Under the pieces are notes generated by a model. The model was not told where the DNA came from. It made no database searches and was given only the letters and a program-made list of their open reading frames with translations. DNA of 64,000 nucleotides, taken from assembly GCA_023410055.1 (NCBI GenBank), contig JAEYQK010000017.1, positions 22,369 to 86,368 of the forward strand. The letters run 5' to 3'. The DNA is from Acidobacteriota bacterium. Lineage in GTDB: Bacteria > Acidobacteriota > Terriglobia > Terriglobales > Acidobacteriaceae. The position numbers were made by a program, and so were the translations under genes. This document shows positions 46,942 through 55,896 of this stretch, piece after piece. Each line of letters begins with the position of its first letter. The first letter of the stretch is position 1.

Positions 46942-47238
46942 ATGGAAGAGAAAGAATGGTCGGCCCTAGCAGACGATTTTCGAACTCTGGCCAATGAGCA
47001 AGGAATATCCTCTGTCTTACTGGCGTAATAGTGACGCCGAATTAGGTTCTCTTCGCAAAAGCTGGAACCGTGGGACACCCTCGCTGGGTGCACTAGCTGT
47101 CCGGGCGCGATCAATGTTGTGATTGAGGCGGCTCAGCGAATTCGAGAACTCGGCCGGAACGCTCCACCTCTTGTCAATTTGGCGGCCGACCTCCCCGTTG
47201 AGCTCAAACTCTATCCGGGCTGGGGCGCAGCGCCTTAG
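46942..47238 (+). pseudogene. Frame-disrupted remnant of a small hypothetical gene
   Basis: Protein-like sequence runs through two frames: MEEKEWSALADDFRTLANEQ from ATG 46942, then 'EYPLSYWRNSDAELGSLRKSWNRG' one frame on (from about 47003), then back to the first frame with 'INVVIEAAQRIRELGRNAPP' to a TAG at about 47238. Three in-frame stops near 47027 block the first frame. This is best read as a gene of roughly 98 codons with compensating indels or decay. The family is unknown. Confidence 0.4.
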
Positions 47239-47343
47239 CGCCGGTACTGAAAATGCCTGTCGATCTTTTGCTTAGGGACTGATAGCGGGAATGAGCGCTC
47301 ATAGTTGTAGCTAGGCGTAACGGAATATGAAACACTTCGAATC

Positions 47344-48006
47344 ATGCATGGGGAGCAAATCCGTCTTCGGATATGGGCGAGCTTCTGGCGAAAGATCGCG
47401 CTGAGCCTAGTGTTGGGTAGTGGTGTTTGGACCGCCTACCTTCTGATTCAGCGGCATCCAGTCTTTCCAGTCACAGCGATGAATCCGACATGGATGGACA
47501 GAGCTATACCGTTTGTCCCAAGCTCCGTGTACATGTACGAGTCCATCTGGTTGCTGATGCCTATTGGCCCGTGGTTGATGAAATCGAAGGAAGAGTTGAA
47601 CCGCTATATCAACGGTCTCCTCCTAATTACCCTCGCGGCTTTTGCTGTTTTCATCTTTCATCCGACGATGGTTCCACGTCCAAAGGGAATCCACGGTCTT
47701 GGCGGCTTATATGAATTGTTGATCCGTGTCGACCGTGAACTTAACGCATTTCCCTCGCTCCATGCCGCATTCGCCGTTTTTCACGGTGCATGTTGTCATG
47801 CTGTATTCTCCGACCTTCGTTGGAGTCGGGTAACCCGTTGGTTTGTCTGGGCCTGGGTGTTTGGCATCATTGCGTCAACCCTCCTGACCCGACAACACGT
47901 TGTCGCGGATGCCGTGGCCGGAGTTGCCGTTGGTTTCGCGGGCTATGCACTATTTCGTTATTGGCCGCTCGCGCGCGATCTCAGGAAGGAGACCGTACCC
48001 GCATGA
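47344..48006 (+). CDS. PAP2-superfamily membrane phosphatase/phosphotransferase
   Basis: Membrane enzyme of 220 residues with about six hydrophobic segments. Conserved motifs of the PAP2 (inositol-phosphorylceramide-synthase-like) group: 'NAFPSLHAAFAVFHG' (PSxxH) and 'LLTRQHVVADAVAG' (RxHxxxD), giving the catalytic His pair. It would act on a lipid phosphate or transfer a phospho-headgroup. First gene of a four-gene operon, its stop overlapping the next start by 4 bp. No ribosome site is evident at ATG 47344. Confidence 0.85.
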   Translation: MHGEQIRLRIWASFWRKIALSLVLGSGVWTAYLLIQRHPVFPVTAMNPTWMDRAIPFVPSSVYMYESIWLLMPIGPWLMKSKEELNRYINGLLLITLAAFAVFIFHPTMVPRPKGIHGLGGLYELLIRVDRELNAFPSLHAAFAVFHGACCHAVFSDLRWSRVTRWFVWAWVFGIIASTLLTRQHVVADAVAGVAVGFAGYALFRYWPLARDLRKETVPA

Positions 48007-49226
48007 ATGATGACGTTCGAGTGGCTGCAATTCCGATGCCCGTAGCACCTAGCTTGAATGAGTCCGCGAATCACAGCCGGGTCGTAGTTGCCAAGTGCTC
48101 TTCCTATTCACCCAATATGGTAAGCGCCGCCTTGGAGGAAATCATTGATGGTCTGGGCGGCATTTCGAAATTCGTCAGGGTGGGCCAGACGGTCCTCTTG
48201 AAACCCAACCTATTCAGTTTGCACCCACCCGAACACGCGGTGACAACGCACCCGGAACTGGTTCGTCAAATGGTTCTGTTGTGCGTTAGGGCTGGAGCTG
48301 GGCGAGTGTGGGTGGGCGATAGCCCGGTTGGTCTGCATTCCGAAACCGCACTTTGGTCGCGTACGGGCATCGCCGTGGCGATAGAAGGCACGCCAGCCGA
48401 GCTTAAATCATGGCAGGTGAAGCAGATTCCGCTTGCTTGTGGCGACGATCTACTGGCCGTGCCTGACTGGTATCGGGAAGTGGACGTGTTCATTTCGCTC
48501 CCCAAACTCAAAACCCACACCCTGACGACGCTGACCTGCGGCCTGAAGAATGTCTACGGGATGGTCAATGGTCCGGCGAAATCCCAATTCCACGTCAAGT
48601 ATCCCTCTCCGGCTTCCATGAGCGCATTTCTGGTGAGAGTTTTTGACAGCTTGAAGCCGCACCTCACCATTGCAGACGCAGTGGTCGCAATGGAAGGCAA
48701 CGGCCCAGCTCATGGGCACCCGGTACCAGTGGGAGTGTTCCTGGGGAGCCGCGATGCTGTCGCCCTGGATGCTATCGCCTGCACGGCGCTCAAAATCGCG
48801 CCTTCGGCCGTGCCCATGATTCGCCTGGCATCGGAGAGCGGATTGGGGATGATGAATGAATCCACAATCGAATGCACCGGCAGCGGCGCTTCGCAGCTTC
48901 AAGCAATCCGGATGAAGCCCTCCATGGCGCGATATCTCGGGATTCTTCCGCAGTGGTGTTTCTGGCTAACTCCGCGTCTTCTTCGACTTCGGCCGGAAAT
49001 CAAGAATCGTTTATGCGCGAAGTGCGGCATTTGCGCCGGCATCTGCCCGAAGCAGGCGATCCACAAGGATGAGAGCACCGGGTATCTGAAGATCAACCAT
49101 TCAGAATGCATTGATTGTTTCTGCTGCCTCGAATCCTGTCCGGAGACCGCCATTGCGGCACAGTTGTACTTCGCCGACTTCCTGCGCCTTAGCCAGACAA
49201 GGCGCGAAAGCGCCGTTACGAGATGA
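48003..49226 (+). CDS. DUF362 protein with C-terminal 2[4Fe-4S] ferredoxin domain
   Basis: Protein of 407 residues. ATG 48003 is taken because of the 4-bp overlap with the PAP2 stop; the open frame further upstream is a shadow of that gene. DUF362 covers about residues 25-300 ('GQTVLLKPNLFSLHPPEHAVTTHPELVRQ', 'ISLPKLKTHTLTTLTCGLKNVYGMV', 'DAVVAMEGNGPAHGHPV'). A bacterial-ferredoxin domain follows with two clusters: Cys338, 341, 344, 348 and Cys369, 372, 375, 379. It could supply electrons to the radical SAM enzymes of the locus (inference). The role of DUF362 itself is not well established. Confidence 0.87.
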   Translation: MNDDVRVAAIPMPVAPSLNESANHSRVVVAKCSSYSPNMVSAALEEIIDGLGGISKFVRVGQTVLLKPNLFSLHPPEHAVTTHPELVRQMVLLCVRAGAGRVWVGDSPVGLHSETALWSRTGIAVAIEGTPAELKSWQVKQIPLACGDDLLAVPDWYREVDVFISLPKLKTHTLTTLTCGLKNVYGMVNGPAKSQFHVKYPSPASMSAFLVRVFDSLKPHLTIADAVVAMEGNGPAHGHPVPVGVFLGSRDAVALDAIACTALKIAPSAVPMIRLASESGLGMMNESTIECTGSGASQLQAIRMKPSMARYLGILPQWCFWLTPRLLRLRPEIKNRLCAKCGICAGICPKQAIHKDESTGYLKINHSECIDCFCCLESCPETAIAAQLYFADFLRLSQTRRESAVTR

Positions 49227-49894
49227 TCCGGCGCATGGCTTTCTCCGGTCTGCTTGACACCGGCCCGGTCTGTGGCCCGGTATGGGCGATCCGGGATGGG
49301 TTCGTGAATCTTTACGTTCTGAAAGCCGCAGACGGCCTGGTTTGTTTTGACGCCGGCTGGCGCAGTTCGGCCGTCGCTCGTGGATTTGAAGGGTTGGGGT
49401 TCGATCCCGGGGATGTCGCGGTTGTCTTCCTGACTCACTTGCATTGGGATCATTCCAGAAGCGCGAGTTTGTTTCGTAATGCAAAGGTGCTTGTTGGGAA
49501 CCGCGAAATCCCGGCACATGTTCCCAGACGGCTCTGGCCTGCTTATGAATCAGCGGGCCGGCATGAAGAGCTAATTGTCGAAGCCGCCGGCATTTCGGTC
49601 CGAGTTGTCGGCACACCCGGTCACACTTCTGATTCGTTGTCTTACCTTGCCAATGATCGTTTTCTGTTTACCGGAGATACCATCCGCCTGCAGGCTGGCG
49701 AAGTCTGCCCTTTCCCTTTCTGGTTAAACAAAGACAACCGGGCTTTGGCCGAGTCCATTCGTAGGCTTGCTGCGTTGGAGGGAACGGAGCTCATATTGAC
49801 GGCTCACACCGGATACTCCGCGGTCCCGGCACGTGCTTTCCGGCGATGGTGCGGATCCGCAACGGAAGAGATTGCTCCGAAGGTGCGAGCATGA
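49223..49894 (+). CDS. Metallo-beta-lactamase-fold hydrolase
   Basis: Soluble protein of 223 residues. The metal site HxHxDH is seen at His72, His74, Asp76 and His77 (THLHWDHS). A further His lies in 'GTPGHTSDSLSYL', Asp in 'FLFTGDTIRL', and the closing His in 'LTAHTGY'. The full ligand set suggests an active hydrolase (thioester, lactone or phosphodiester in relatives). 4-bp overlaps on both sides tie it to the DUF362 and radical SAM genes. Confidence 0.88.
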   Translation: MIRRMAFSGLLDTGPVCGPVWAIRDGFVNLYVLKAADGLVCFDAGWRSSAVARGFEGLGFDPGDVAVVFLTHLHWDHSRSASLFRNAKVLVGNREIPAHVPRRLWPAYESAGRHEELIVEAAGISVRVVGTPGHTSDSLSYLANDRFLFTGDTIRLQAGEVCPFPFWLNKDNRALAESIRRLAALEGTELILTAHTGYSAVPARAFRRWCGSATEEIAPKVRA

Positions 49895-51225
49895 AGATCC
49901 TGCTCATCCATCCTCAGAATTATCTCCAGCGGCACACGACGGGGATTTATGGGCGGAGCCTGCGCTATGCGCCGCTGACCATGCCAACGCTGAAGGCACT
50001 GGTTCCGCCGGAACTTCATGCCCAAGTGCGCATCGTGGACGAGATGGTCGAAGACCTCGATTTGGACCTGCGGGCCGATCTGGTGGGAATCACGGCGATT
50101 ACCGGAACAGCTTGCCGCGCGTTCGAGATTGCCGACCACTTCCGGAGTGCTGGCGCCAAAGTAGTGCTCGGCGGCGTGCATCCCACACTCCGTACGGAAG
50201 AGAGTCTTTTGCATGCGGATGCCGTCGTCCGCGGCTACGCAGAGAGAACTTGGCCGCGCCTGCTGCGTGACTTCGCAACCGGACAGCTTCAGCGCGTGTA
50301 CGAAGATCACGAACCGTTCAGTCACGAGCTGATCGTGTCCCCTGATCGTTCGTCTATCCACCGCAACGATTATCTCGGCTGGTGCACTGTGGAAATGAGC
50401 CGGGGCTGTTCTAACAACTGCGACTTCTGCATCAGCCATCGCTTTCATCGCTCCTACATCTGCCGGGATGTTGGCGATGTCATCGAAGAAGTCAAATCGC
50501 TGCGTAGCAGGATTATCTTCTTTCTGGACCCGAACCTGATCGGCAACCGGCAATACGCCAAGGAATTCTTCACCGAGTTTGCCCGGCTGAAAAAATGGTG
50601 GGTAGGATGCGCTTCGTTGGACGTCGTTGACGATCCGGAGCTTCTCTCCATCATGGCGAAAAGTGGTTGCCGCGGGCTGCTCATGGGGTTTGAATCAATT
50701 CGACGCGAGGCGCTCGAGTCTTCCGGCAAAATCACGAATCTGGGCAAGACATACGCTCAGGTGGTTGACACGCTCCATGATCACGGCATCCTCGTGCAGG
50801 CATGCTTTGTCTTTGGGTTTGATACGGATGACCGTTCGGTTTTTGAAGAAACCGCCAAATACATCGTTAACTCGAAATTCGATCTGCCACAAATCAGCAT
50901 CTACACTCCGTTTCCGGGCACTCCGGTTTTCGAAAGATTGGAACGGGAGGGGCGAATTCTGACGCGGAACTGGTCCCTATACAACGGCCAAAATGTGGTC
51001 TTTCGTCCGCTGCGCATGACCGCCGGGGAACTGGAGAGTGGCACCGATTACGTCCGCAAGCAGGCTTACTCCTGGGGTGCATTGTCGCGACGCCTGCTGG
51101 TGAAGCCCTTGTGGGTGAAGCCGCTGGTGCTTCTGTCTTATCTCGGCTTCAGATACTACCAGTATCGCATCGCCGGGCTTGGCGGCGAGTTTGCCGTCGC
51201 CGAGTCGTATGCCGGTAGTCGGTAA
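49891..51225 (+). CDS. B12-binding radical SAM enzyme (copy 1)
   Basis: Enzyme of 444 residues from ATG 49891 (4-bp overlap with the preceding stop). N-terminal cobalamin-binding Rossmann domain (about 1-130): 'MKILLIHPQN', 'ADLVGITAITG', 'GAKVVLGGVHPTL'. No DxHxxG motif is seen, so B12 may bind without a lower His ligand. The radical SAM core carries Cys173, Cys177 and Cys180 (RGCSNNCDFC), 'FFLDPNLIGN' and 'GCRGLLMGFESI'. C-terminal ~90 residues of DUF4070 character. This class does methylations, cyclisations and rearrangements at unactivated carbons. Related to the two enzymes on the opposite strand. Confidence 0.9.
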   Translation: MKILLIHPQNYLQRHTTGIYGRSLRYAPLTMPTLKALVPPELHAQVRIVDEMVEDLDLDLRADLVGITAITGTACRAFEIADHFRSAGAKVVLGGVHPTLRTEESLLHADAVVRGYAERTWPRLLRDFATGQLQRVYEDHEPFSHELIVSPDRSSIHRNDYLGWCTVEMSRGCSNNCDFCISHRFHRSYICRDVGDVIEEVKSLRSRIIFFLDPNLIGNRQYAKEFFTEFARLKKWWVGCASLDVVDDPELLSIMAKSGCRGLLMGFESIRREALESSGKITNLGKTYAQVVDTLHDHGILVQACFVFGFDTDDRSVFEETAKYIVNSKFDLPQISIYTPFPGTPVFERLEREGRILTRNWSLYNGQNVVFRPLRMTAGELESGTDYVRKQAYSWGALSRRLLVKPLWVKPLVLLSYLGFRYYQYRIAGLGGEFAVAESYAGSR

Positions 51226-51237
51226 GCCTACAACCCA

Positions 51238-52404
51238 TCAACGATCATGGCCTTCCTGGTCCAGACTCTGCACGTCTTCCTCAAAGTAGCGGTGCAATGT
51301 TCGGGGCAATTGGCGGTAGTCAACGCTCGCAGCGAAAACCGAGATGTCTCTGGAGTTGTAAGTGTTCCAGAACAGAACCGTCTTTCCTTTCAAGGCTTGC
51401 TTCCCTGCGTCGTCTAGCAAGGCTGAGAACGCCTTGGCCGAGTAAGCTCCGTTCAGAATGATTCCTGCTTCTTCTCTCATCAGAGACGCAGCCTTCACGG
51501 CTTTCTCCGTGAAGCATGCGTAGCCATCGCCGAAGCAATCGTCCCTGACGCTCCAATCATCTGCGCTGGCTTGGATCTGGGCAAACGTCGGGTCCACTTT
51601 TCGCAGGAACGCTACTGTTTCCTCGAAAAGACGAATCATCTTCTTCGCATTCGCGAACTGTTCTCCGATTACCCGAACGGCGATAACGCGGCATTTGAGA
51701 CCTGCCGCTTTCAGGCCGAGTATCAACCCCGCCGCGGTACCCATCGACCCCAGCGGAACGTAGATGAGGTCCGGCTCCGGCATATCTCCGGCGGCAATCT
51801 GCTGCTTCAACTCCAGCGCGGCATTGACATAACCGCACACTCCCAGCGGACAGGATCCTCCGGCGGGGATTATCCGAGGGAAAGTTCCGTCCTGCATTCT
51901 TCCGCAAAGCAGTTCTCGGAGCAGTGCCAGTCCCAGAGATGCTTGGCTCGAATAATGATGAATGTCCGCCTTAAAGTAGTGACCTACCAGAAGATTGCGC
52001 CGGACGTAATGTGCATTGACCTGGGGCAGCAGTAGAGAAGTGCTGCGCAGCCCCAATACGTTGGCGTAGTAAGCAGTAGCAAGGGCGTGATTGGAACCGG
52101 CAAATCCAAAGGTAACTACTTTTCTTGCGTTTCGGCGCAGGGCGTCGCCAAGCAAGAACTCCAGCTTGCGGACTTTGTTTCCGCCGTAAACCTCGCCACT
52201 CAGGTCATCCCTCTTGATGTACAGTTCTTTCAACCCGACAGCACTTCCAACCTGCTCCAGTTTTTGCACCGGCGTCGGAAACCGGCCCAACGCCACATGG
52301 GGAAGCCGCGCGGCCAATTGCGGGTAGCGGCTGAACAGCGGCAGTACGTTCGACACTCCTGCCGCCAGAGTTGGAGCCGAACCGGATTGGTCGTGGGTGT
52401 GCAT
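51238..52404 (-). CDS. Fold-II PLP enzyme (ACC deaminase / D-cysteine desulfhydrase family)
   Basis: Cytoplasmic PLP enzyme of 388 residues. Schiff-base Lys77 lies in GGNKVRKLE, preceded by 'LYIKRDDLSGEVY'; 'GFAGSNHALATAYYANVLGLRSTSLLLPQ' and 'YVPLGSMGTAAGLILGLKAAG' are also family-typical. ACC deaminases, D-cysteine desulfhydrases and L-cysteate lyases share this fold, and the substrate cannot be read off. It is longer than the usual ~330-340 residues. Last gene of the minus-strand operon, 80 bp after the GH3 gene; its end lies only 12 bp from the convergent operon. Confidence 0.85.
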   Translation of the reverse strand: MHTHDQSGSAPTLAAGVSNVLPLFSRYPQLAARLPHVALGRFPTPVQKLEQVGSAVGLKELYIKRDDLSGEVYGGNKVRKLEFLLGDALRRNARKVVTFGFAGSNHALATAYYANVLGLRSTSLLLPQVNAHYVRRNLLVGHYFKADIHHYSSQASLGLALLRELLCGRMQDGTFPRIIPAGGSCPLGVCGYVNAALELKQQIAAGDMPEPDLIYVPLGSMGTAAGLILGLKAAGLKCRVIAVRVIGEQFANAKKMIRLFEETVAFLRKVDPTFAQIQASADDWSVRDDCFGDGYACFTEKAVKAASLMREEAGIILNGAYSAKAFSALLDDAGKQALKGKTVLFWNTYNSRDISVFAASVDYRQLPRTLHRYFEEDVQSLDQEGHDR

Positions 52405-52484
52405 CGATTAGGAACCAAGAGACAGCCCGATCCTAGCAGTTGAGAAGCACCCTCACAACGCACATGTCGGCTCTTGAAGTGTTT

Positions 52485-54092
52485 CTAGACAAATCGTCCA
52501 TTGAAACGGCGTTCCCATCCGGTCCGATTGTCGAGCGGGACGGGCTTGATGTCTCCAACCTTCACGCCACGCGACATCATCTCCTGCTGAAAAGCGAACG
52601 CCGCTGACGTCGTATCGTCTTCGATCAGAAATATTCTAAGTTTCCCAAGTTGCCGCAAGCGACGGCAAAGAGCGTAGTGGAAGTTCTTGCTCAATTCCGC
52701 TTCCAGCGCCTGCGTAAGGATCTCAGCGTCAGGCAACGCATTGGAGCAAACAAACAGAGCGTATGCCGGAGTTGCTCCGTCCTCTTGGGTGGGAGCCAGG
52801 AGCCAGAACCGCGTCGCAACGCCGTGTTGCCGCAGCGTTTCCGAGACTGCTTGGTTCACGAAGACACCTTGCAGCTTTTCTCCACAGAGATCGGAAGCTA
52901 CGCCGTCGCGGCCGAGAAAACGCAGGCATGGCGCGCTTCCCGCGAAGCCGGTGACACTAACGATGTCGCCCAGATTGTAGCGATACAATCCACCGGCCGT
53001 GGTCACGATCACCCGATAGATGCCGTCAACCGATACTTCGTGCGGAAGGCACATCCGCCCACTGGTGACTTCTTCAAACTCGAAGAAATGCGAGGCAACT
53101 GCCAGTACGGGATCACGGTTCTCGAAAAACGGCAGAGAAACAAACGCCTCTGTAGCGATCAAGCCTTTACCTTGAATCTCAACTTCAGGAAAGTAGCGAC
53201 GCAGATTAGCAGCGTAGAGCTCGCTGGGACCGTGAGTCCAACAACTGATCACTTGCAGAGATGGCCAAATCGCTGCAAAGAACTCAGGCCCCGGCCGGGC
53301 CCCGGCCAGTGAACGCAGGAAGTCCACACGGGGCCGGGCTGCCCTCTGTGGTAGAGCCTCAATAATCTCGTCCCATCTCGCGAGACAATCGTCAAGCAGC
53401 GTAGTAAGAAATGTAGGGCTCCAAACGGATATCAGCGCCAGTCGGCTATCTGCCAGCAGAGCAAGCAGAGTCTGCTTCCGGAATTCGCCTGGATCCATCC
53501 CCGCTGCCAAGTGGCGCGGTCCGGTACTGACTAGCGAGAACAGGGTGCTGCCAAGAAAACCGAGATACTCCGAATCGTGATCGAATCCCACCAACAATTG
53601 ACCGGCCGTCCGGCTGCCACTAACGGGAGGAGAAATCGACCAGTACGAAGTTCCCCGTAGTAAGCCAGGCTTACGCCCGTACAATGCGTGGATCCAAGGA
53701 GAAATCGCGCACTGAAACTCCCGTTGCAGCGGCGCCGTCCACGGAATCAGTTTCGTTGCACCTGAGGAGCCGCTGGTTGGGTGAAAACGCGTGACGCTGT
53801 CGCAGGTCAGCACATTCTGTTCGCCCGCGGCAATGGCCGCAATGTGCGCCTGAAGTTCGTCGTACTTCGTTACCGGCACTTTGTGCTGGTATTCGGCTAT
53901 GGAGCGGATTTCGGCAAAATCGTATTGCGTTCCAAATTGTGTTTGGGAGTTGCGCTGTAGCAGTCCGAGCAAATACCGCTCTTGCGTGCCCGGCACATCC
54001 TCGAGCGCTTTGGTGAACCGGGCGTGTTCGCGCCTGCCGCCTGCGATCCAGGCGCCATTGACCAAGCGGCATATGAGACTGCGGGCAAACAT
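52485..54092 (-). CDS. GH3-family acyl-amido synthetase
   Basis: Cytoplasmic ATP-dependent enzyme of 535 residues in the GH3 (auxin-responsive promoter) family. Adenylation motif TSGSSGATK (106-114); 'YRYNLGDIVSVTGF' and 'LRFLGRDGVASDLCGEKL' mark the central and hinge regions; C-terminal 'RLRQLGKLRIFLIE' and 'NRTGWERRF' as in the family. Plant members adenylate a carboxylic acid and join it to an amino acid. A bacterial copy inside this locus suggests an amide-forming step. It follows the preceding gene by 2 bp. Confidence 0.87.
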   Translation of the reverse strand: MFARSLICRLVNGAWIAGGRREHARFTKALEDVPGTQERYLLGLLQRNSQTQFGTQYDFAEIRSIAEYQHKVPVTKYDELQAHIAAIAAGEQNVLTCDSVTRFHPTSGSSGATKLIPWTAPLQREFQCAISPWIHALYGRKPGLLRGTSYWSISPPVSGSRTAGQLLVGFDHDSEYLGFLGSTLFSLVSTGPRHLAAGMDPGEFRKQTLLALLADSRLALISVWSPTFLTTLLDDCLARWDEIIEALPQRAARPRVDFLRSLAGARPGPEFFAAIWPSLQVISCWTHGPSELYAANLRRYFPEVEIQGKGLIATEAFVSLPFFENRDPVLAVASHFFEFEEVTSGRMCLPHEVSVDGIYRVIVTTAGGLYRYNLGDIVSVTGFAGSAPCLRFLGRDGVASDLCGEKLQGVFVNQAVSETLRQHGVATRFWLLAPTQEDGATPAYALFVCSNALPDAEILTQALEAELSKNFHYALCRRLRQLGKLRIFLIEDDTTSAAFAFQQEMMSRGVKVGDIKPVPLDNRTGWERRFNGRFV

Positions 54093-54094
54093 GG

Positions 54095-54793
54095 CTAGAG
54101 CTGCCTACGAATATATGGGGTCAGATTATCCCGGTTACCGCGCGCCAAGCAGACCAGTTCATCCCCCTGTGCATGTCCAGGATTAGCCTGCTGAAAAAAC
54201 GCCACGTGCGGATCGCGCAATCTTTCGGCGCTGATGTTGGCTACGCCCTCTCGCAAGCGTTGGGCTGCGAGAGTCGCCCGAACAATCCCCGCATCCGCGT
54301 CGAACCGTCTTCCGAACTGCCGGGCAGCTACGCTTTCGAGCAAGAGTTTCTCAAATGGCGGCGTCTGCCTCGCATAGCGAGGGTAGAACTCGCGAAAGAA
54401 GACGGGGAGAAAACGGTAAGTCTTGTAACCCTTACTGGTGAGCAACCAGAACAGCGGTGTTTGGGGCTCGGCCTCGGCCAGGGAGAGCATCAGCCTTCCC
54501 CAGGCGACCGGCAGCGCGAGTGATCCCCAGCAGCTCTTGTCGATAATTGTGTCGCCGGAAAACAGAATGCGCACCGAATGTCCAGCAATACAGTGCTCGA
54601 ATAATACTTGGGTCGAGAAACCGCAAAATCGCCCCTCCCTGTGAAGCAGGATCACCCACTGCTTGGCGTGCAGGTCGGCCACGAACTGGTCCTCACAAAC
54701 GCCCTCATAATGCTCCTGCATAAGCTCGAGCATCGCCGCCTCGTCAGTAACCGACAGGTCGGAAACCAGAATAGTCTGTGCTTCCAGTTTCAT
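54095..54793 (-). CDS. GNAT-like protein of unknown function
   Basis: Soluble protein of 232 residues. No catalytic motif assigned with certainty. The N-terminal half has a GNAT-like strand-helix order ('ILVSDLSVTDEAAMLELMQEHYEG', then 'WVILLHREGRFCGFSTQVLFEH', 'SVRILFSGDTIID') and 'LFWLLTSKGYKTYRFLPVFFREFYPRY' follows. It shares its start base with the end of the upstream GNAT gene (TGATG) and lies 2 bp before GH3, so the three proteins are made together. Probably an acyl- or aminoacyl-transferase, low certainty. Confidence 0.65.
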   Translation of the reverse strand: MKLEAQTILVSDLSVTDEAAMLELMQEHYEGVCEDQFVADLHAKQWVILLHREGRFCGFSTQVLFEHCIAGHSVRILFSGDTIIDKSCWGSLALPVAWGRLMLSLAEAEPQTPLFWLLTSKGYKTYRFLPVFFREFYPRYARQTPPFEKLLLESVAARQFGRRFDADAGIVRATLAAQRLREGVANISAERLRDPHVAFFQQANPGHAQGDELVCLARGNRDNLTPYIRRQL

Positions 54794-55896
54794 CAGAGGG
54801 CTCCAACTTCGAGGTAAGGGACCATGCCGCGATCCAACTCAGCGACCCGTTTCGCACCGTCTTCCCAAGCCGCGACATAAAGCCGACTCGTTAACGGAAA
54901 GTAGCGGCGTGCCAGCAACTCCGGAAGTAGAGGATCGCGCTCGTGTAAGCCGGCCACGAAAAAATCGAACTGTCCGCGTCTGGCGCGCAGGACTTCGTCC
55001 AGCACGGCGGCAAACACTGCCCGGTCGTCGTTTTGTATACACACCAGAGAAAGGACAAAGTAACTCAGTACCGCTCCCGCTGCGGGCAACCGCGGCGATT
55101 TCGTGAGTGACGCCAGAAAATTCCACGGCCGGCGAGCAAACCTGAGGGCGGGTGAATAGCCGGCCACTCGCCACTGCCGAAATGGTCGCTGGTCCCACGC
55201 TGCAAGCATCCCGACCAGCCTGCCATCACGGATGGCGAGGAATATGTCATCCCACGTGAGGTTAGGTAGAAGGCCCAGCGGGCCAAAATCAGTCGGCTGA
55301 TATCGCGGAAAAAACTGTCTCGCCTTCCGTTGCTGCTCCCAAAAGGCGAATATGATTGCGCTGTCGGAAGCTGTGGCCTGTCGAACGAGCAACGTCGCAT
55401 CGCGCTTCGCCGAGTTGCTCTGATTCAGGCTGGCGGCCACGCAGCAAAAACGTCCGAAGTCATGGTATTGGGGCAATCCGCCACGCCCACCCAGCAGGGC
55501 CGCCTTGGCCTGATGATTGTCTTCCATGATGGTAGTCAGGTAGAAGGGTACTTGCCGATCCGCATGCAGCCCACGTAGAAACTCGTAACCCCGGGCGAGG
55601 AGCGTGCCACGTTGCGCAGACGGGCGAATACGCAATCCGCTCAGGTATCCGCCGATTGCTGGTTCGCCGTTGATCGACATCTGCCGGATGGCACGATGAC
55701 CGCAACCGGTAATGCGGCCCGTGTCGTCATCGCGAGAAATAATAACCTCGACAGGGGTACCTTCTACCCGGACCGAGGCGAAGTAGTCCGGTTCGCGGCA
55801 AGACGACAGACGGATTGCGCCGGGCATGGACACCGAGGACTCAAACGCTCGTAGTTCCGCATCATCGGCTACCGTGGCCAACTCAAAGCGGCTCAC
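54793..55896 (-). CDS. GNAT-superfamily N-acyltransferase-like protein
   Basis: Protein of 367 residues, long enough for two GNAT folds. The first fold shows 'VEVIISRDDDTGRITGCGHRAIR', 'IGGYLSGLRIRPSAQRGTLLARGYEFL' (acyl-CoA loop region, R-x-x-x-x-G/A form) and 'PFYLTTIMEDN'. The second fold starts about residue 165 ('LLVRQATASDSAIIFAFWEQQ') and has 'IFLAIRDGRLVGMLAAWDQ'. Substrate unknown. ATGA overlap with the radical SAM gene upstream. Confidence 0.75.
   Translation of the reverse strand: MSRFELATVADDAELRAFESSVSMPGAIRLSSCREPDYFASVRVEGTPVEVIISRDDDTGRITGCGHRAIRQMSINGEPAIGGYLSGLRIRPSAQRGTLLARGYEFLRGLHADRQVPFYLTTIMEDNHQAKAALLGGRGGLPQYHDFGRFCCVAASLNQSNSAKRDATLLVRQATASDSAIIFAFWEQQRKARQFFPRYQPTDFGPLGLLPNLTWDDIFLAIRDGRLVGMLAAWDQRPFRQWRVAGYSPALRFARRPWNFLASLTKSPRLPAAGAVLSYFVLSLVCIQNDDRAVFAAVLDEVLRARRGQFDFFVAGLHERDPLLPELLARRYFPLTSRLYVAAWEDGAKRVAELDRGMVPYLEVGAL

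Larger units (their letters stand above)
46471..47343. other. Long gap with small or broken reading frames
   Basis: About 870 bp before the PAP2 gene. The left third shows nothing. From 46814 a 41-codon frame and then a frame-disrupted remnant can be read, both listed separately. No ribosome site or promoter was assigned. Confidence 0.4.

Noticed and set aside
46870..46965. Possible second attachment site with similarity to 38.0-38.17 kb (ttgtaccga...taccgaaa and gtaagtnattgaa...aatggtcgg)
   Set aside because: Matches are short, in changed order, and the tRNA T-arm and acceptor are not restored. The stretch is better explained as small reading frames.
47790..48002. N-terminal extension of the DUF362 protein
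   Set aside because: It is an out-of-frame shadow of the PAP2 gene. The 4-bp overlap start at 48003 fits the operon style.
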